From NCBI RefSeq assembly GCF_000759715.1, contig NZ_BBLU01000018.1, positions 1 through 61,391 on the forward strand: 61,391 nt of DNA, given 5' to 3'. The position numbers and the translations under genes were made by a program. Shown here in pieces: positions 19,636 through 28,013 of this stretch (position 1 is its first letter; the number at the start of each line of letters is the position of its first letter). The notes under the pieces are model-generated. The model saw only the letters and a program-made list of their open reading frames with translations, searched no databases and was not told where the DNA came from. This DNA comes from Demequina mangrovi. GTDB taxonomy: Bacteria; Actinomycetota; Actinomycetes; Actinomycetales; Demequinaceae.

Positions 19636-20262
19636 TCAGCCGCGGAAGGAGTGCGCGCGCTTGGCGGTCGCCCACGCGACCACCTGGGTGCGGCGCTGCA
19701 GGCCCATCTTCGCGAGCACGCTGGTGACGTGGTTCTTCACGGTCTTCTCGGCGATGCCGAGCTTCTCCGCGATCTCGCGGTTGGCGAGCCCCGCGCCCAC
19801 GAGGTCGAGCACGCGACGCTCCATGGGGGTGAGGCGGGCGATGACGTCGTCCTCGTGCACGCTGATGTGCTGGCCGTGCTCGCGGCCGCTCGCGGCGTCG
19901 CGGACGGCCTTGAGGACCTCGTGCGAGTCGGCGGTCTTCGCGAGGAACACGTCGGCGCCGGCGTTGCGGGCCGCGGCGCGCGCCTCGTCGTCGTCGTAGC
20001 TGGTGAGCACCACGACGTGGGTCTCGGGCAGCTTCGCACGCACGTGGGCGATCACGTCGAGACCGGTGCCGTCGGGCAGGCGCAGGTCGGACAGGATCAC
20101 CTGCGGCCGCACCGCCTCCGCACGGCGGACGGCCTGTGCGACCGTCGAGGCCTCGGCGACCACGGCGATGCCGTCGGCCCGCTCGAGGATGTCGCAGATG
20201 CCACGGCGCACGACCTCGTGGTCGTCGAGAACCAGCACGGTGATGTCAGACATGCCGATCAT
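19636..20262 (-). CDS. NarL/DevR-family response regulator
   Basis: Two-component regulator of 208 residues. The receiver domain has the acidic pair DDHEVVRRG, phospho-acceptor D59 (ILSDLRLPDG), the conserved Thr/Ser in VVLTSYDD and Lys in FLAKTAD. A LuxR-type helix-turn-helix follows (~145-200: LTPMERRVLDLVGAGLANREIAEKLGIAEKTVKNHV, given in pieces). It resembles DevR/DosR in general layout. ATG at 20262 is used; ATG at 20253 (MSDITVLVLDDHE) is equally possible, because neither has a clear Shine-Dalgarno. It lies 12 bp after mutM on the same strand and converges with the GAF kinase, its presumed partner. Confidence 0.93.
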   Translation of the reverse strand: MIGMSDITVLVLDDHEVVRRGICDILERADGIAVVAEASTVAQAVRRAEAVRPQVILSDLRLPDGTGLDVIAHVRAKLPETHVVVLTSYDDDEARAAARNAGADVFLAKTADSHEVLKAVRDAASGREHGQHISVHEDDVIARLTPMERRVLDLVGAGLANREIAEKLGIAEKTVKNHVTSVLAKMGLQRRTQVVAWATAKRAHSFRG

Positions 20263-20274
20263 GATATCGCGGTC

Positions 20275-21204
20275 CTAGGACCCGGGACCCTTGCGACGCG
20301 CGCTCCATCGACGCTGGCAGCGTGCGCACCAGTGCGTGGCCCTTCCGCCCACGGTCGCGCGGCGCAGCGGCGCGCCGCACCGGGAGCACGGCTCGCCGGC
20401 GCGCCCGTAGGCCTCGAGAGAGCGCTCGAAGTAGCCCGACTCGCCGTTGACGTTGACGTAGAGCGCGTCGAAGGACGTCCCTCCCTGGGCCAACGCGCGG
20501 GCCATGACCTCGCGCGCCGCCCCGAGCAGCGCCCGCGCGGACGATGCGGTGACCGCGTGCGCGGGACGCTCCGGATGGATCCGTGCGTGCCACAGCGCCT
20601 CGTCCGCGTAGATGTTGCCGACGCCGCTCACGACGGTCTGGTCGAGCAGCACCTGCTTGATCCCGCGCGAGCCGCGCCGGAGGGCTCGGCTCGCGGCGAC
20701 GTCGTCCAGCTGCGGGTCGAGCGCGTCGCGCCCGATGTGGGCGACCGAGGCGGGCAGCAGCGGGAGCGGCGTGCCCTCTCCCCCGGGCCCGCCGTCGGGC
20801 GTCGGGACCAGGGGCTCGACGTGGAGGTAGCCGAACGTGCGCTGATCGAGGAAGTCGAGGGTGAGGTCGGGCTCGGCGAGGGCGAGCCGTGCGCGGCAGT
20901 GACGATGCGGCTCCGGCGCGTCCACGTGGACGCGGAACTGGCCCGACATGCCCAGGTGGGCCGAGAGCGCGAGGAGGGGCGCATCGTCCCCCGGCTCGGG
21001 AGCGAGCTCCGCCCAGAGGAACTTGCCGCGGCGCACCAGACGCGACAGCGTCAGCCCCTCGACCTCCGACGCGAACTCCGCGGGGCCGCCGGGGAGCAGC
21101 CGCACGCACGAGTCGCGGCGGATGTCGACGCCCGCGATGCGCGCGCCAGCGACGAGGCTCGCGAGACCGCGGCGGACGGTCTCGACCTCGGGAAGCTCAG
21201 GCAC
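20275..21204 (-). CDS. mutM: formamidopyrimidine-DNA glycosylase
   Basis: Removes oxidised purines such as 8-oxoguanine and nicks the abasic site. The 309-residue protein starts MPELPEVETVRRGL with catalytic P2 and E3 after Met removal, carries the helix-two-turns-helix region (GVGNIYADEALW), and ends with the zinc finger CSRCGAPLRR..CARCQ. The start is GTG. It follows rnc by 30 bp, as in many actinobacteria, in a transcript with yceD, rpmF and rnc. Confidence 0.97.
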   Translation of the reverse strand: MPELPEVETVRRGLASLVAGARIAGVDIRRDSCVRLLPGGPAEFASEVEGLTLSRLVRRGKFLWAELAPEPGDDAPLLALSAHLGMSGQFRVHVDAPEPHRHCRARLALAEPDLTLDFLDQRTFGYLHVEPLVPTPDGGPGGEGTPLPLLPASVAHIGRDALDPQLDDVAASRALRRGSRGIKQVLLDQTVVSGVGNIYADEALWHARIHPERPAHAVTASSARALLGAAREVMARALAQGGTSFDALYVNVNGESGYFERSLEAYGRAGEPCSRCGAPLRRATVGGRATHWCARCQRRWSARRKGPGS

Positions 21205-21234
21205 GGCCGGGCTCGTTGCGGGGACGCGCTCGCG

Positions 21235-21933
21235 TCAGTCGACCGTGGTGAGGGCCGCGTACGCCTCGGCGGCGGCGTCCTGCTCGGCGTGCTTCTTGGC
21301 GGTGCCGGTGCCGGAGCCCTTGGGCTCGCCGGCGATGATCACGGTCGCGGTGAAGAGGCGCGCGTGGTCGGGGCCCTCGCCGGTGACCTGGTAGACGGGG
21401 CTGCCCAGGCCGCGCTCGGCGCAGGCCTCCTGCAGCGACGTCTTCCAGTCGAGCGCGACGCCGGACGTCGCGGCTGCCGCGAGGCTGGGCCCGAGGAGAC
21501 GGAGGATGACCTCACGCACCACGTCGGTGCCGTGGGTGAGGTAGATCGCGCCGAGGATCGCCTCGAACGCGTCGCAGAGGATCGAGTCCTTGTCGTTGCC
21601 TCCGGTGGCGCGCTCGCCCTTGCCCAGCAGGATGCAGGGGCCCAGGCCGATCTCGCGCGCGACGACCGCGAGGGCCCGCTGCGAGACGCAGGCGGCCCGC
21701 ATCTTCGCGAGCTCGCCCTCGGGGAGGTCGGGGTGGGCGTGGTACAGGCGGTCGGTGACGACGACGCCCAGGACCGAGTCGCCCAGGAACTCGAGACGCT
21801 CGTTCGTCGGGAGGCCTCCGGCCTCGTACGCGAACGAGCGGTGGGTGAGCGCGAGCACCAGCAGGTCGGGGTCCACATGGACACCCAACCTGCTGATCAG
21901 GGCGTCAGCTGACTGCTGCCCCGGAATGCTCAT
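21235..21933 (-). CDS. rnc: ribonuclease III
   Basis: Cleaves double-stranded RNA in rRNA and mRNA maturation. It has 232 residues: catalytic domain with the signature NERLEFLGDSVLG and a second acidic cluster DAFEAILGAIYL, then a C-terminal dsRNA-binding domain ending AKKHAEQDAAAEAY. The start is ATG at 21933, 30 bp after rpmF. The order yceD-rpmF-rnc-mutM is conserved in actinobacteria. Confidence 0.97.
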   Translation of the reverse strand: MSIPGQQSADALISRLGVHVDPDLLVLALTHRSFAYEAGGLPTNERLEFLGDSVLGVVVTDRLYHAHPDLPEGELAKMRAACVSQRALAVVAREIGLGPCILLGKGERATGGNDKDSILCDAFEAILGAIYLTHGTDVVREVILRLLGPSLAAAATSGVALDWKTSLQEACAERGLGSPVYQVTGEGPDHARLFTATVIIAGEPKGSGTGTAKKHAEQDAAAEAYAALTTVD

Positions 21934-21963
21934 ACGCTCGCGTCACGCCACCAGGCGCGGGTC

Positions 21964-22158
21964 TCAGCCCGCGTGCTCGGTGCGCAGCGCCTCGACGTAC
22001 TGGCGCCCGTTGTAGGCACCGCACGACGGGCACGCGGTGTGCTGCAGCTTGTCTGCCTTGCACTGGGGGCACGTCGAAAGGTTGGCAGCGGTCGTCTTCC
22101 ACTGCGAGCGACGTGCACGCGTGTTGCTGCGCGACATCTTGCGCTTCGGAACAGCCAC
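21964..22158 (-). CDS. rpmF: 50S ribosomal protein L32, zinc-binding form
   Basis: Small large-subunit protein of 64 residues beginning (V)[19 protein letters not shown], with two Cys pairs (CPQC and CPSC) that mark the zinc-binding form. GTG at 22158 is the start; AGAGAG upstream acts as a weak ribosome-binding site. Extension to 22203 in the same frame would overlap yceD and has no homology. It starts 2 bp after the yceD stop, so the two are translationally coupled. Confidence 0.96.
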   Translation of the reverse strand: MAVPKRKMSRSNTRARRSQWKTTAANLSTCPQCKADKLQHTACPSCGAYNGRQYVEALRTEHAG

Positions 22159-22160
22159 GG

Positions 22161-22718
22161 CTAACTCTCTTTCTCGTCGGTAAAACTCTGGAGTGCGGCC
22201 CACCTCGGGTCCAGCACCTCATGCGCGTGATCCGGGTCGTCCGCGAGCCGTGCACCGCATTGGTCGCACAGCCCCGGGCAGTCCGGGTCACACAGCGGCG
22301 TGAACGGGAGGCTCGTCACCACCGCGTCCCTCACCACCTCCTCGAGCTCGAGGTTCTCACCATCGAACTCGAAGACGTCCTCTGAGCCCTCCTCCTCGCC
22401 AGCGGCGCGCGAGTCGGGGTACTCGAACAGTCCCTGCACCGGCGCGGCGATCTCCTGCCGCACCTCGTCCAGACAACGTCCGCACTCCCCGATCGCCGTC
22501 CCGTTGACGGTTCCGGAGACCCAGATGCCCTCCTGCACGGATTCGAGGCTCAGGTCGAGCCTCACCTCCGCACCCTCGGGCACACCGATCAGATCGGTGC
22601 CGAGGACCGCGGGGGCCGGGAAGGCCTCGGAGACAAGCCTCTGCGCACCCGGGCGCCGCACGATGTCTCGAACAGAGAAGGTGTACGGCGAGGGAGCAGG
22701 GCGTGAAGTGTGAGCCAC
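22161..22718 (-). CDS. yceD: DUF177/YceD family protein
   Basis: Protein of 185 residues of the YceD family, conserved directly upstream of rpmF and linked in other bacteria to 23S rRNA accumulation. Visible blocks are [14 protein letters not shown] and the Cys-rich [13 protein letters not shown], which may bind zinc. The GTG at 22718 was preferred because AGGAGG lies five bases upstream; longer readings have no support. It opens the yceD-rpmF-rnc-mutM transcript. The 385-bp region upstream holds the extragenic repeat at 22925-23076. Confidence 0.92.
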   Translation of the reverse strand: MAHTSRPAPSPYTFSVRDIVRRPGAQRLVSEAFPAPAVLGTDLIGVPEGAEVRLDLSLESVQEGIWVSGTVNGTAIGECGRCLDEVRQEIAAPVQGLFEYPDSRAAGEEEGSEDVFEFDGENLELEEVVRDAVVTSLPFTPLCDPDCPGLCDQCGARLADDPDHAHEVLDPRWAALQSFTDEKES

Positions 22719-22924
22719 ACGCGCCTCCTGGTCGTTCCGGTCCGCGGGGACCTCGGCCCGCACCTGTCGGCAGGGCCAGCCCACAACTGTACGCGATGTG
22801 GGCGGTTTCGGCCAACTCCTGCGAGCGGGCCGGGGACCATTCTCGCATGCGCGCGAGGTCGCGGCCTGCGCCATGGTCCCGCCTCCCGCCTGGCGCCCGC
22901 ACGGAAGCGGCCCGCCGTCTCGCT

Positions 22925-23076
22925 CGAATGGGGCATGTGCGGTCGGTTCCGGGCTCCGCGTGCGCCCTGTGGGGCGTTCTGCGTCGGTGCCGCGACGGGT
23001 GCCGACCCGAGCTCGACTGAGGATGCCCCTTGGCGCGCACGAGGACGCCCGAACCGACCGTCAGCGCCCCATTCCG
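22925..23076. repeat. extragenic 41-bp-period repeat, locus 1 (inverted pair)
   Basis: Two arms of about 70 bp form an imperfect inverted repeat. Each arm has two copies of a GGGGC-centred motif exactly 41 bp apart (from 22929 and 22970 on plus; from 23071 and 23030 on minus). The outer motif reads GAATGGGGC...CGGTCGGTTC in both arms. The rest of the 385-bp gap 22719-23103 between coaD and yceD contains nothing else that I can identify. Confidence 0.7.
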
Positions 23077-23103
23077 CGCGGGAGGGGGCAGGGAGCGGGC
23101 GGC

Positions 23104-23589
23104 TCAGGCGCGCTCGGCGGCCAGCGCCGCGGCGACCGCGTCAACCACACCATCGGGCACGTAGCGGCCGATCTGACCGCCGTGGCGCGCGACGTCCCTC
23201 ACGAGCGACGAGGCCACGTGGCTGAGCGCGTTGTCGCCCGTGATGAACACCGTCTCGATGCCCGACAGCGTGCGGTTCATGAGCGCCATCGGCCGCTCGT
23301 AGTCGTAGTCCGCGCCGCCGCGCAGTCCCTTGACGATGACCCCGGCGCCGATGCTCCTGCAGTAGTCCACGAGGAGGCCGTCGACCGCGACCACCTCGAC
23401 GCCCTCGAGCGGCTCGACGGCGCGTCGCGCCAGGTCGACGCGGGTGTCGAGGTCGAGCAGCGGCGTCTTGGTGGAGTTGTGCGCGACCGCGATCACCACC
23501 TTCGAGAACATCGACCGGGCGCGCGTCGCGATGTCGACATGCCCCCACGTCATCGGGTCGAAGGATCCAGGGAAGACTGCGGTGGTCAT
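23104..23589 (-). CDS. coaD: phosphopantetheine adenylyltransferase
   Basis: Transfers AMP from ATP to 4'-phosphopantetheine in coenzyme A synthesis. The 161-residue protein matches the family length and has the nucleotidyl-transferase motif GSFDPMTWGHVDI (with the TxxH-type GHVD) and VKGLRGGADYDYE. The start ATG overlaps the rsmD stop by 4 bp (ATGA), the usual actinobacterial rsmD-coaD coupling. Confidence 0.97.
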   Translation of the reverse strand: MTTAVFPGSFDPMTWGHVDIATRARSMFSKVVIAVAHNSTKTPLLDLDTRVDLARRAVEPLEGVEVVAVDGLLVDYCRSIGAGVIVKGLRGGADYDYERPMALMNRTLSGIETVFITGDNALSHVASSLVRDVARHGGQIGRYVPDGVVDAVAAALAAERA

Positions 23590-24167
23590 GCCTCGACGCT
23601 ACCGCCGTCGGGGTCCGGGTCCAACCGCATCGCGTAGTGGATCGCCGTCTCGCCGTACGCCTTGGATGCGACGCCCTCGAGCGTGCGCGGCCACGGCGCC
23701 TCGCCCGCACGGGTCGACCATTCGAGCACCATGACGCCGTCGGGAGCGAGCCGCTGCGCCGCGGACTCGAGCACCGCCGTGAGGTCCTCGCGCGGGATGT
23801 CGTAGGGCGGGTCGAGCAGGATCACGTCGAACGCGTCGCCCGGCCGCGACAGGAACGGGCGGACGCGCTCCTTCACCACCGTCGCCGAGGCCGCTCCGCC
23901 GAGGTCGCGGACGTTGCCGCGCAGCACGCTGACGGCGCGCGCATCGGCCTCCACGAGGGTCGCGTGCGCGGCACCCCGGCTCACGGCCTCGAGGCCCAGC
24001 GCGCCGGAGCCGGCGAAGAGGTCGAGCACGCGGGCGCCGCGCAGGTGATCGCCGTGGTCGAGCCGGCTGAACACCGCCTCGCGCACCCTGTCCGTGGTGG
24101 GCCGGGTGCCGCGGGGCGGCACGGCCAGTCGGCGCCCGCCCCAGGCGCCCGCGATGATCCTCGTCAC
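23586..24167 (-). CDS. rsmD: 16S rRNA (guanine966-N2)-methyltransferase
   Basis: Methylates G966 of 16S rRNA during 30S assembly. The 193-residue protein begins TRIIAGAWGGRRL, with the SAM-binding VLDLFAGSGALGLEA (~45-60) and the catalytic DPPY. GTG at 24167 is chosen from family alignment; a G-run or a leaderless -10 TAGGCT (24180-24175), seven bases upstream, could drive initiation. It is coupled to coaD downstream. In many actinobacteria recG precedes it; here an epimerase, a cellulase and a molybdenum-carrier-like gene intervene. Confidence 0.95.
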   Translation of the reverse strand: MTRIIAGAWGGRRLAVPPRGTRPTTDRVREAVFSRLDHGDHLRGARVLDLFAGSGALGLEAVSRGAAHATLVEADARAVSVLRGNVRDLGGAASATVVKERVRPFLSRPGDAFDVILLDPPYDIPREDLTAVLESAAQRLAPDGVMVLEWSTRAGEAPWPRTLEGVASKAYGETAIHYAMRLDPDPDGGSVEA

Positions 24168-24193
24168 GCCCCCCAGCCTAGGGGGCGGCCCGC

Positions 24194-25438
24194 TCAGGCC
24201 TCGATGCGCCTCAGCACCTCGAGGCACGCGCGCGCGTTGTGATACGGGCACTTCCAGGGACCCATCTTGAGGTCGCCGGTCCCTCCCGACAGCGGACGGT
24301 TGCCCGCGTCCAGGCGGGCATGCCACTCGCCGTTCTCGCGGTCGACCACGTGCTGCTCGATGAAGTCCCACGCGCGGATCGCCGCGAGCCGGTCCTCGGC
24401 GCGGCCCGCGAGCTGGAACGCGTTGAGCCACCCCACCACGCCCTCGGCCTGCGGCCACCAGTGGCGGTCGAGGTCGGTCGGTCCGTCGGGGGTACCGGCG
24501 TACAGCACCGCGCCGTCGGGCGCGACGCCGTGCGCGCGCACCGACTCCGCGAGCGCGAGCGCCGCCTGCCGCGTGCGCCACTCGAGGTCGGCATCGTCGA
24601 CGCCGTGCGCCGCGAGCGCCTCCCAGGCGTCCCACAGCAGCCACGACGTCTCGATGTCGTGACCGTAGGAGACGCCGTCGGAGCTCCGCTGCCACGACTC
24701 GTCGAAGTACAGCGCGCAGTGGGTGAACGGCGCGTCGACCACGATGCAGTCGAGCGTGGTGCGCAGCAGCGTCTCGAGCGACTCGCGCACGGCGAGGTCC
24801 GCCGACGCCCGCAGCAGCTCGGTGAGCGCCTCGAGCACGTGGAGGTTGGTGTTCATCGACTTCGGCACGTCGGGGTCGAGCTCCGACAGCGCCGTGCACT
24901 CGGTGGGCGACCAGTCCCGGGCACGCGCCTCGACGTAGCCGCCGAACTCGCGATCACGGGCCGCGGCGTCGAGCGTCCCCGCGAGCCAGATGGCCCGGTC
25001 GAGCGCATCCTGGTCGCCGGTCACGCGCGCCCAGCACGCGAGCGCGTAGACGGTGAACGCCTGCGCGTAGACCTGCTTGCGGTTGTCGAGAACCGCACCG
25101 TCCCCGTCGAGCGACCAGTAGACCCCGCCGTGCTGCGGGTCCCACATGGGCCCGGTCAGCTGGTCGAGGGCGCGTCGCCCGACCGTGAGGAGGCGTTCCC
25201 GATCGGAGCCGAGCACCTCGGCGGCCGCGGCGAAGGTCCAGAGGATCCGGGCGGCGAGCACCGCATGGCGCGGGAGGTCGTCGAGGTAGTCGAGATCGTC
25301 GCTCACGCCCCCGCGCAGGGTCCCGTCGTCGGCGAAGGCATGAGCCTCCCAGAACGGCAGGATCCCCTCCGACAGCTCGCGGCGGGCGAGGTCGCGCAGG
25401 GCGGACAGCTGACGATCGGCGCTGATGGCTTCCGTCAT
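24194..25438 (-). CDS. AGE-family epimerase, cellobiose 2-epimerase-like
   Basis: Sugar 2-epimerase of the N-acylglucosamine-2-epimerase superfamily, 414 residues with the (alpha/alpha)6 barrel. GHDIETSWLLW carries one catalytic histidine, and the C-terminal KMGPWKCPYHNARA carries the second; both blocks resemble cellobiose 2-epimerases more than GlcNAc epimerases. Such an enzyme would convert cellobiose to glucosyl-mannose for phosphorolysis. The ATG at 25438 has no Shine-Dalgarno; a TACAGT -10 ends seven bases upstream, so the mRNA is probably leaderless. A LacI-type operator overlaps that promoter. The divergent neighbour is a secreted GH5 cellulase, which supports a cello-oligosaccharide substrate (inference). 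Confidence 0.88.
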   Translation of the reverse strand: MTEAISADRQLSALRDLARRELSEGILPFWEAHAFADDGTLRGGVSDDLDYLDDLPRHAVLAARILWTFAAAAEVLGSDRERLLTVGRRALDQLTGPMWDPQHGGVYWSLDGDGAVLDNRKQVYAQAFTVYALACWARVTGDQDALDRAIWLAGTLDAAARDREFGGYVEARARDWSPTECTALSELDPDVPKSMNTNLHVLEALTELLRASADLAVRESLETLLRTTLDCIVVDAPFTHCALYFDESWQRSSDGVSYGHDIETSWLLWDAWEALAAHGVDDADLEWRTRQAALALAESVRAHGVAPDGAVLYAGTPDGPTDLDRHWWPQAEGVVGWLNAFQLAGRAEDRLAAIRAWDFIEQHVVDRENGEWHARLDAGNRPLSGGTGDLKMGPWKCPYHNARACLEVLRRIEA

Positions 25439-25447
25439 GAGCAGCAC

Positions 25448-25461
25448 TGTAAACGCTCTCA
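25448..25461. promoter_or_regulatory. LacI-family operator TGTAAACGCTCTCA
   Basis: A 14-bp site with a central CG. The left half matches the common TGTAAACG half-site and the right half the CGCTCTCA half-site of CebR/CelR-like operators. It overlaps the inferred -10 (TACAGT, minus) of the epimerase gene and lies about 100 bp upstream of the cellulase gene. No LacI-family gene is in the window. Confidence 0.6.
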
Positions 25462-25563
25462 CACGGGACTTCGGCACGCGGTGACGGGCGCGCCCTCACC
25501 GATACCGCCGAGGCACGATGCCACGATGGCCCCGACATCTGACGAGGACCAGGAGGTTCGTGC

Positions 25564-27354
25564 GTGGACGTGAGGGCGATGCTGTCCCGGATGCCCGGAT
25601 GGGCGTGGTTCGTCGCGGGAGCGGTGGTGGCGGCGCTGATCGCGGTCATCGTCGCGGCCGCGACGGGCGCCGACGGCGAGCCGGCCGCGGCCTCGGCGTC
25701 CCCCTCGGCCTCGGCCGCGACCCCGAGCGCCACGGCCTCCACCGGCGCCGAGGTCGCGCAGACCACCGCGGCGTGCACGGCCACCGCCGCCGTCACCGGC
25801 ACCTGGGAGGGCGGCTTCCAGGCGGAGGTCACCGTCGCGGCCGAGGCCGACCTCGACGACTGGACGGTGTCGCTCGACCTCGACGACGCCGCGGTCACCG
25901 GGTCCTGGAGCTCGACCCTCGAGGTGGGCGCGTCCGGGACGGTCGAGGTGGGACCCGTCGACTACAACGCGGCGATCGCGGCCGGGCAGAGCGTCGGATT
26001 CGGGTTCACGGCTGACGGCGAGGCCCCGGAGGCCATCGGCGCGGCGTGCGCGACCGATGCGGTGGTCGCCCCCGCTCCCGCCGCATCGTCCACCGCCGAG
26101 GCTCCCGCGCGCGACGTGCCGGCCGCGGCCGGCGGTGACGGCGACGACTGGCTGCGCGCCGACGGCGCGAGCATCGTCGACCTCAACGGCGACGAGGTGT
26201 GGCTCACGGGAGCCAACTGGTTCGGCTTCAACACCTCGGCGCGCGTGCTCCACGGCCTGTGGACCGTCGACATGGAGCCGGTGCTCGACCAGGTCGCGGC
26301 GCGCGGCATCAACGTGCTGCGCGTGCCGATCTCCACCGAGCTGCTCCTCGAGTGGAAGGCCGGGCGCGCCGAGGTCTCCGGCAGCGTCAACCAGGCGGGA
26401 GCGCAGTCCGGCCTCGACACCCTCGAGGTCTTCGACGCGTTCCTCGCGGCGTGCAAGGAGCGCGGCGTCAAGGTGATCCTCGACGTGCACTCCGCGCTCG
26501 CCGACGATGCGGGGCACCTCTCCCCCGTCTGGTTCGCGGGCGACGTGACCTCCACCGACTTCGTCGAGGGGTGGACGTGGGTCGCGAAGCGCTACCGCGA
26601 CGACGACACCATCGTCGCCTTCGACCTCCAGAACGAGCCGCACGGCAAGGCGAGCGAGAACCCGCGGGCGTCGTGGGGCGGCGGCGCCGCCGACACCGAC
26701 TGGAAGGCCGTGGCCGAGGACCTCGCACTGCGGATCCTCGACATCCACCCGAACGTGCTCGTCATGGTCGAGGGCATCGAGACGTACCCGAAGGACGGAT
26801 CGAGCTGGTCGTCGACCGACGCCGGCGACTACGACACGACGTGGTGGGGCGGGAACCTCCGCGGCGTGGCCGATGCGCCGGTGGACCTGGGCGACTACCA
26901 GGACCGCCTGGTCTACTCGCCTCACGAGTACGGGCCGCTGGTCTACGAGCAGCCCTGGTTCCAGTCCTCGTTCTCGAAGGCGAGCCTCGAGCACGACGTG
27001 TGGGAGCCGAACTGGCTCTACCTCGACTCCGACGGCATCGCGCCGCTGCTCATCGGCGAATGGGGCGGACGCCTCGGGCAGGACGAGCGCCAGGACCGGT
27101 GGATGACCGCGGTGCGCGACCTCATCGTCGAACGCCGCCTCAGCCACACCTTCTGGTGCGTGAACCCGAACTCCGGCGACACGGGCGGGCTGCTGCTCGA
27201 CGACTGGACCACCTGGGACGAGGAGAAGTACGCGCTGCTCGAGCCCGCGCTGTGGCAGGACGACGAGGGGCGCTTCGTGTCGCTCGACCACGAGGTCCCG
27301 CTCCCCGGCGGCATCACGGTGACCGAGTTCTACGAGGCCGGCGGCAGCCTGTAG
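25564..27354 (+). CDS. membrane-anchored or secreted CBM2-GH5 endoglucanase
   Basis: Beta-1,4-glucanase acting outside the cell, 596 residues. A short cytoplasmic stretch precedes a hydrophobic helix (~13-33) that acts as signal anchor or signal peptide; an Ala/Ser/Pro linker follows, then a CBM2-like cellulose-binding module bounded by C71 and C162 with W81, W100 and W115, a second linker, and a GH5 catalytic barrel (~195-590). The acid/base is E358 (FDLQNEPHG) and the nucleophile E499 (LLIGEWGG). GTG at 25564 has AGGAGG seven bases upstream. It is divergent from the cellobiose-epimerase-like gene with a LacI-type operator between them. Confidence 0.93.
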   Translation: MDVRAMLSRMPGWAWFVAGAVVAALIAVIVAAATGADGEPAAASASPSASAATPSATASTGAEVAQTTAACTATAAVTGTWEGGFQAEVTVAAEADLDDWTVSLDLDDAAVTGSWSSTLEVGASGTVEVGPVDYNAAIAAGQSVGFGFTADGEAPEAIGAACATDAVVAPAPAASSTAEAPARDVPAAAGGDGDDWLRADGASIVDLNGDEVWLTGANWFGFNTSARVLHGLWTVDMEPVLDQVAARGINVLRVPISTELLLEWKAGRAEVSGSVNQAGAQSGLDTLEVFDAFLAACKERGVKVILDVHSALADDAGHLSPVWFAGDVTSTDFVEGWTWVAKRYRDDDTIVAFDLQNEPHGKASENPRASWGGGAADTDWKAVAEDLALRILDIHPNVLVMVEGIETYPKDGSSWSSTDAGDYDTTWWGGNLRGVADAPVDLGDYQDRLVYSPHEYGPLVYEQPWFQSSFSKASLEHDVWEPNWLYLDSDGIAPLLIGEWGGRLGQDERQDRWMTAVRDLIVERRLSHTFWCVNPNSGDTGGLLLDDWTTWDEEKYALLEPALWQDDEGRFVSLDHEVPLPGGITVTEFYEAGGSL

Positions 27355-27386
27355 CCCCTGCCCTCCGCCCGTCCGCCCGTCCGCCC

Positions 27387-27457
27387 CGAAATGGGGCGCT
27401 CACGGTCGCTTCCCGGCATCGGCGGCGTGCCATGGGGCGGTGGCGGTCGCTACCGCG
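27387..27457. repeat. extragenic 41-bp-period repeat, locus 2 (single arm)
   Basis: One arm of the family seen at 22925-23076: two ATGGGGCG motifs, the T of each at 27392 and 27433, again exactly 41 bp apart, each followed by CGGTCGCT(T/A)CC. It lies between convergent gene ends and overlaps the last codons of the gene at 27450. Confidence 0.65.
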
Positions 27458-27995
27458 CGAAGGGGGCGAGGATCTCGCGCAGCAGCGAGGTCGCCGCGGC
27501 CTGGATCCCCGGCGCCTCGGACTCGCGCGGCCCCGCGAAGTCGAGCGTCGGCGGAGCGCCCTCTGCCTCACGGAGCGCGTGCACCAGCACCTGCCGCGCG
27601 GCCCCCACCAGCCACAGCGGCCGCTCGACGTCGATCGGGAGATGGTGCAGCGGCCGGCCCTCCTGGATCGCGCACCGCCGCGTCTCGTCCGTCCCCGGCG
27701 ACGCGGCTCCGGCGACGTCGATCACCAGCACCGCATCGGCCTCCCGCACGTTGAGCAGGGTCCGCGCGGTCGGGTCCGTCGAGACCGTCGGGGTGAGGTC
27801 CGGGTAGAGCGCGAGCACCCCGGGCGGCCCGGGGAGATCCTCGGCCCAGCCTCCCGCCGGGCACCAGCCGCCGTACGGGATGCCGAGCGCGACCGCGACC
27901 TCAAGCGCGGCGCGGTCCACGCCGCTCTGCCCGCCGGTGACGATGCGCAGGCCGCGTGCGACGTCGCGCCGTCGCACGCGATGAGGCATCCGCAT
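27450..27995 (-). CDS. putative molybdenum-carrier / YpsA-like nucleotide-binding protein
   Basis: Protein of 181 residues related to the MoCo-carrier and SLOG/Rossmann-like nucleotide-binding families. The block IVTGGQSGVDRAALEVAVALG, followed by GIPYGGWCPAGGWAEDLPG, is diagnostic. The biochemical role in bacteria is unclear; the SLOG relation suggests nucleotide or nucleotide-derived ligand binding. ATG at 27995 is used (ATG at 27989 possible); a TAACGT -10 ends seven bases upstream, suggesting a leaderless transcript. It follows recG by 18 bp on the same strand. Confidence 0.85.
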   Translation of the reverse strand: MRMPHRVRRRDVARGLRIVTGGQSGVDRAALEVAVALGIPYGGWCPAGGWAEDLPGPPGVLALYPDLTPTVSTDPTARTLLNVREADAVLVIDVAGAASPGTDETRRCAIQEGRPLHHLPIDVERPLWLVGAARQVLVHALREAEGAPPTLDFAGPRESEAPGIQAAATSLLREILAPFAR

Positions 27996-28013
27996 ACCAG
28001 CGACGTTAGGCCG

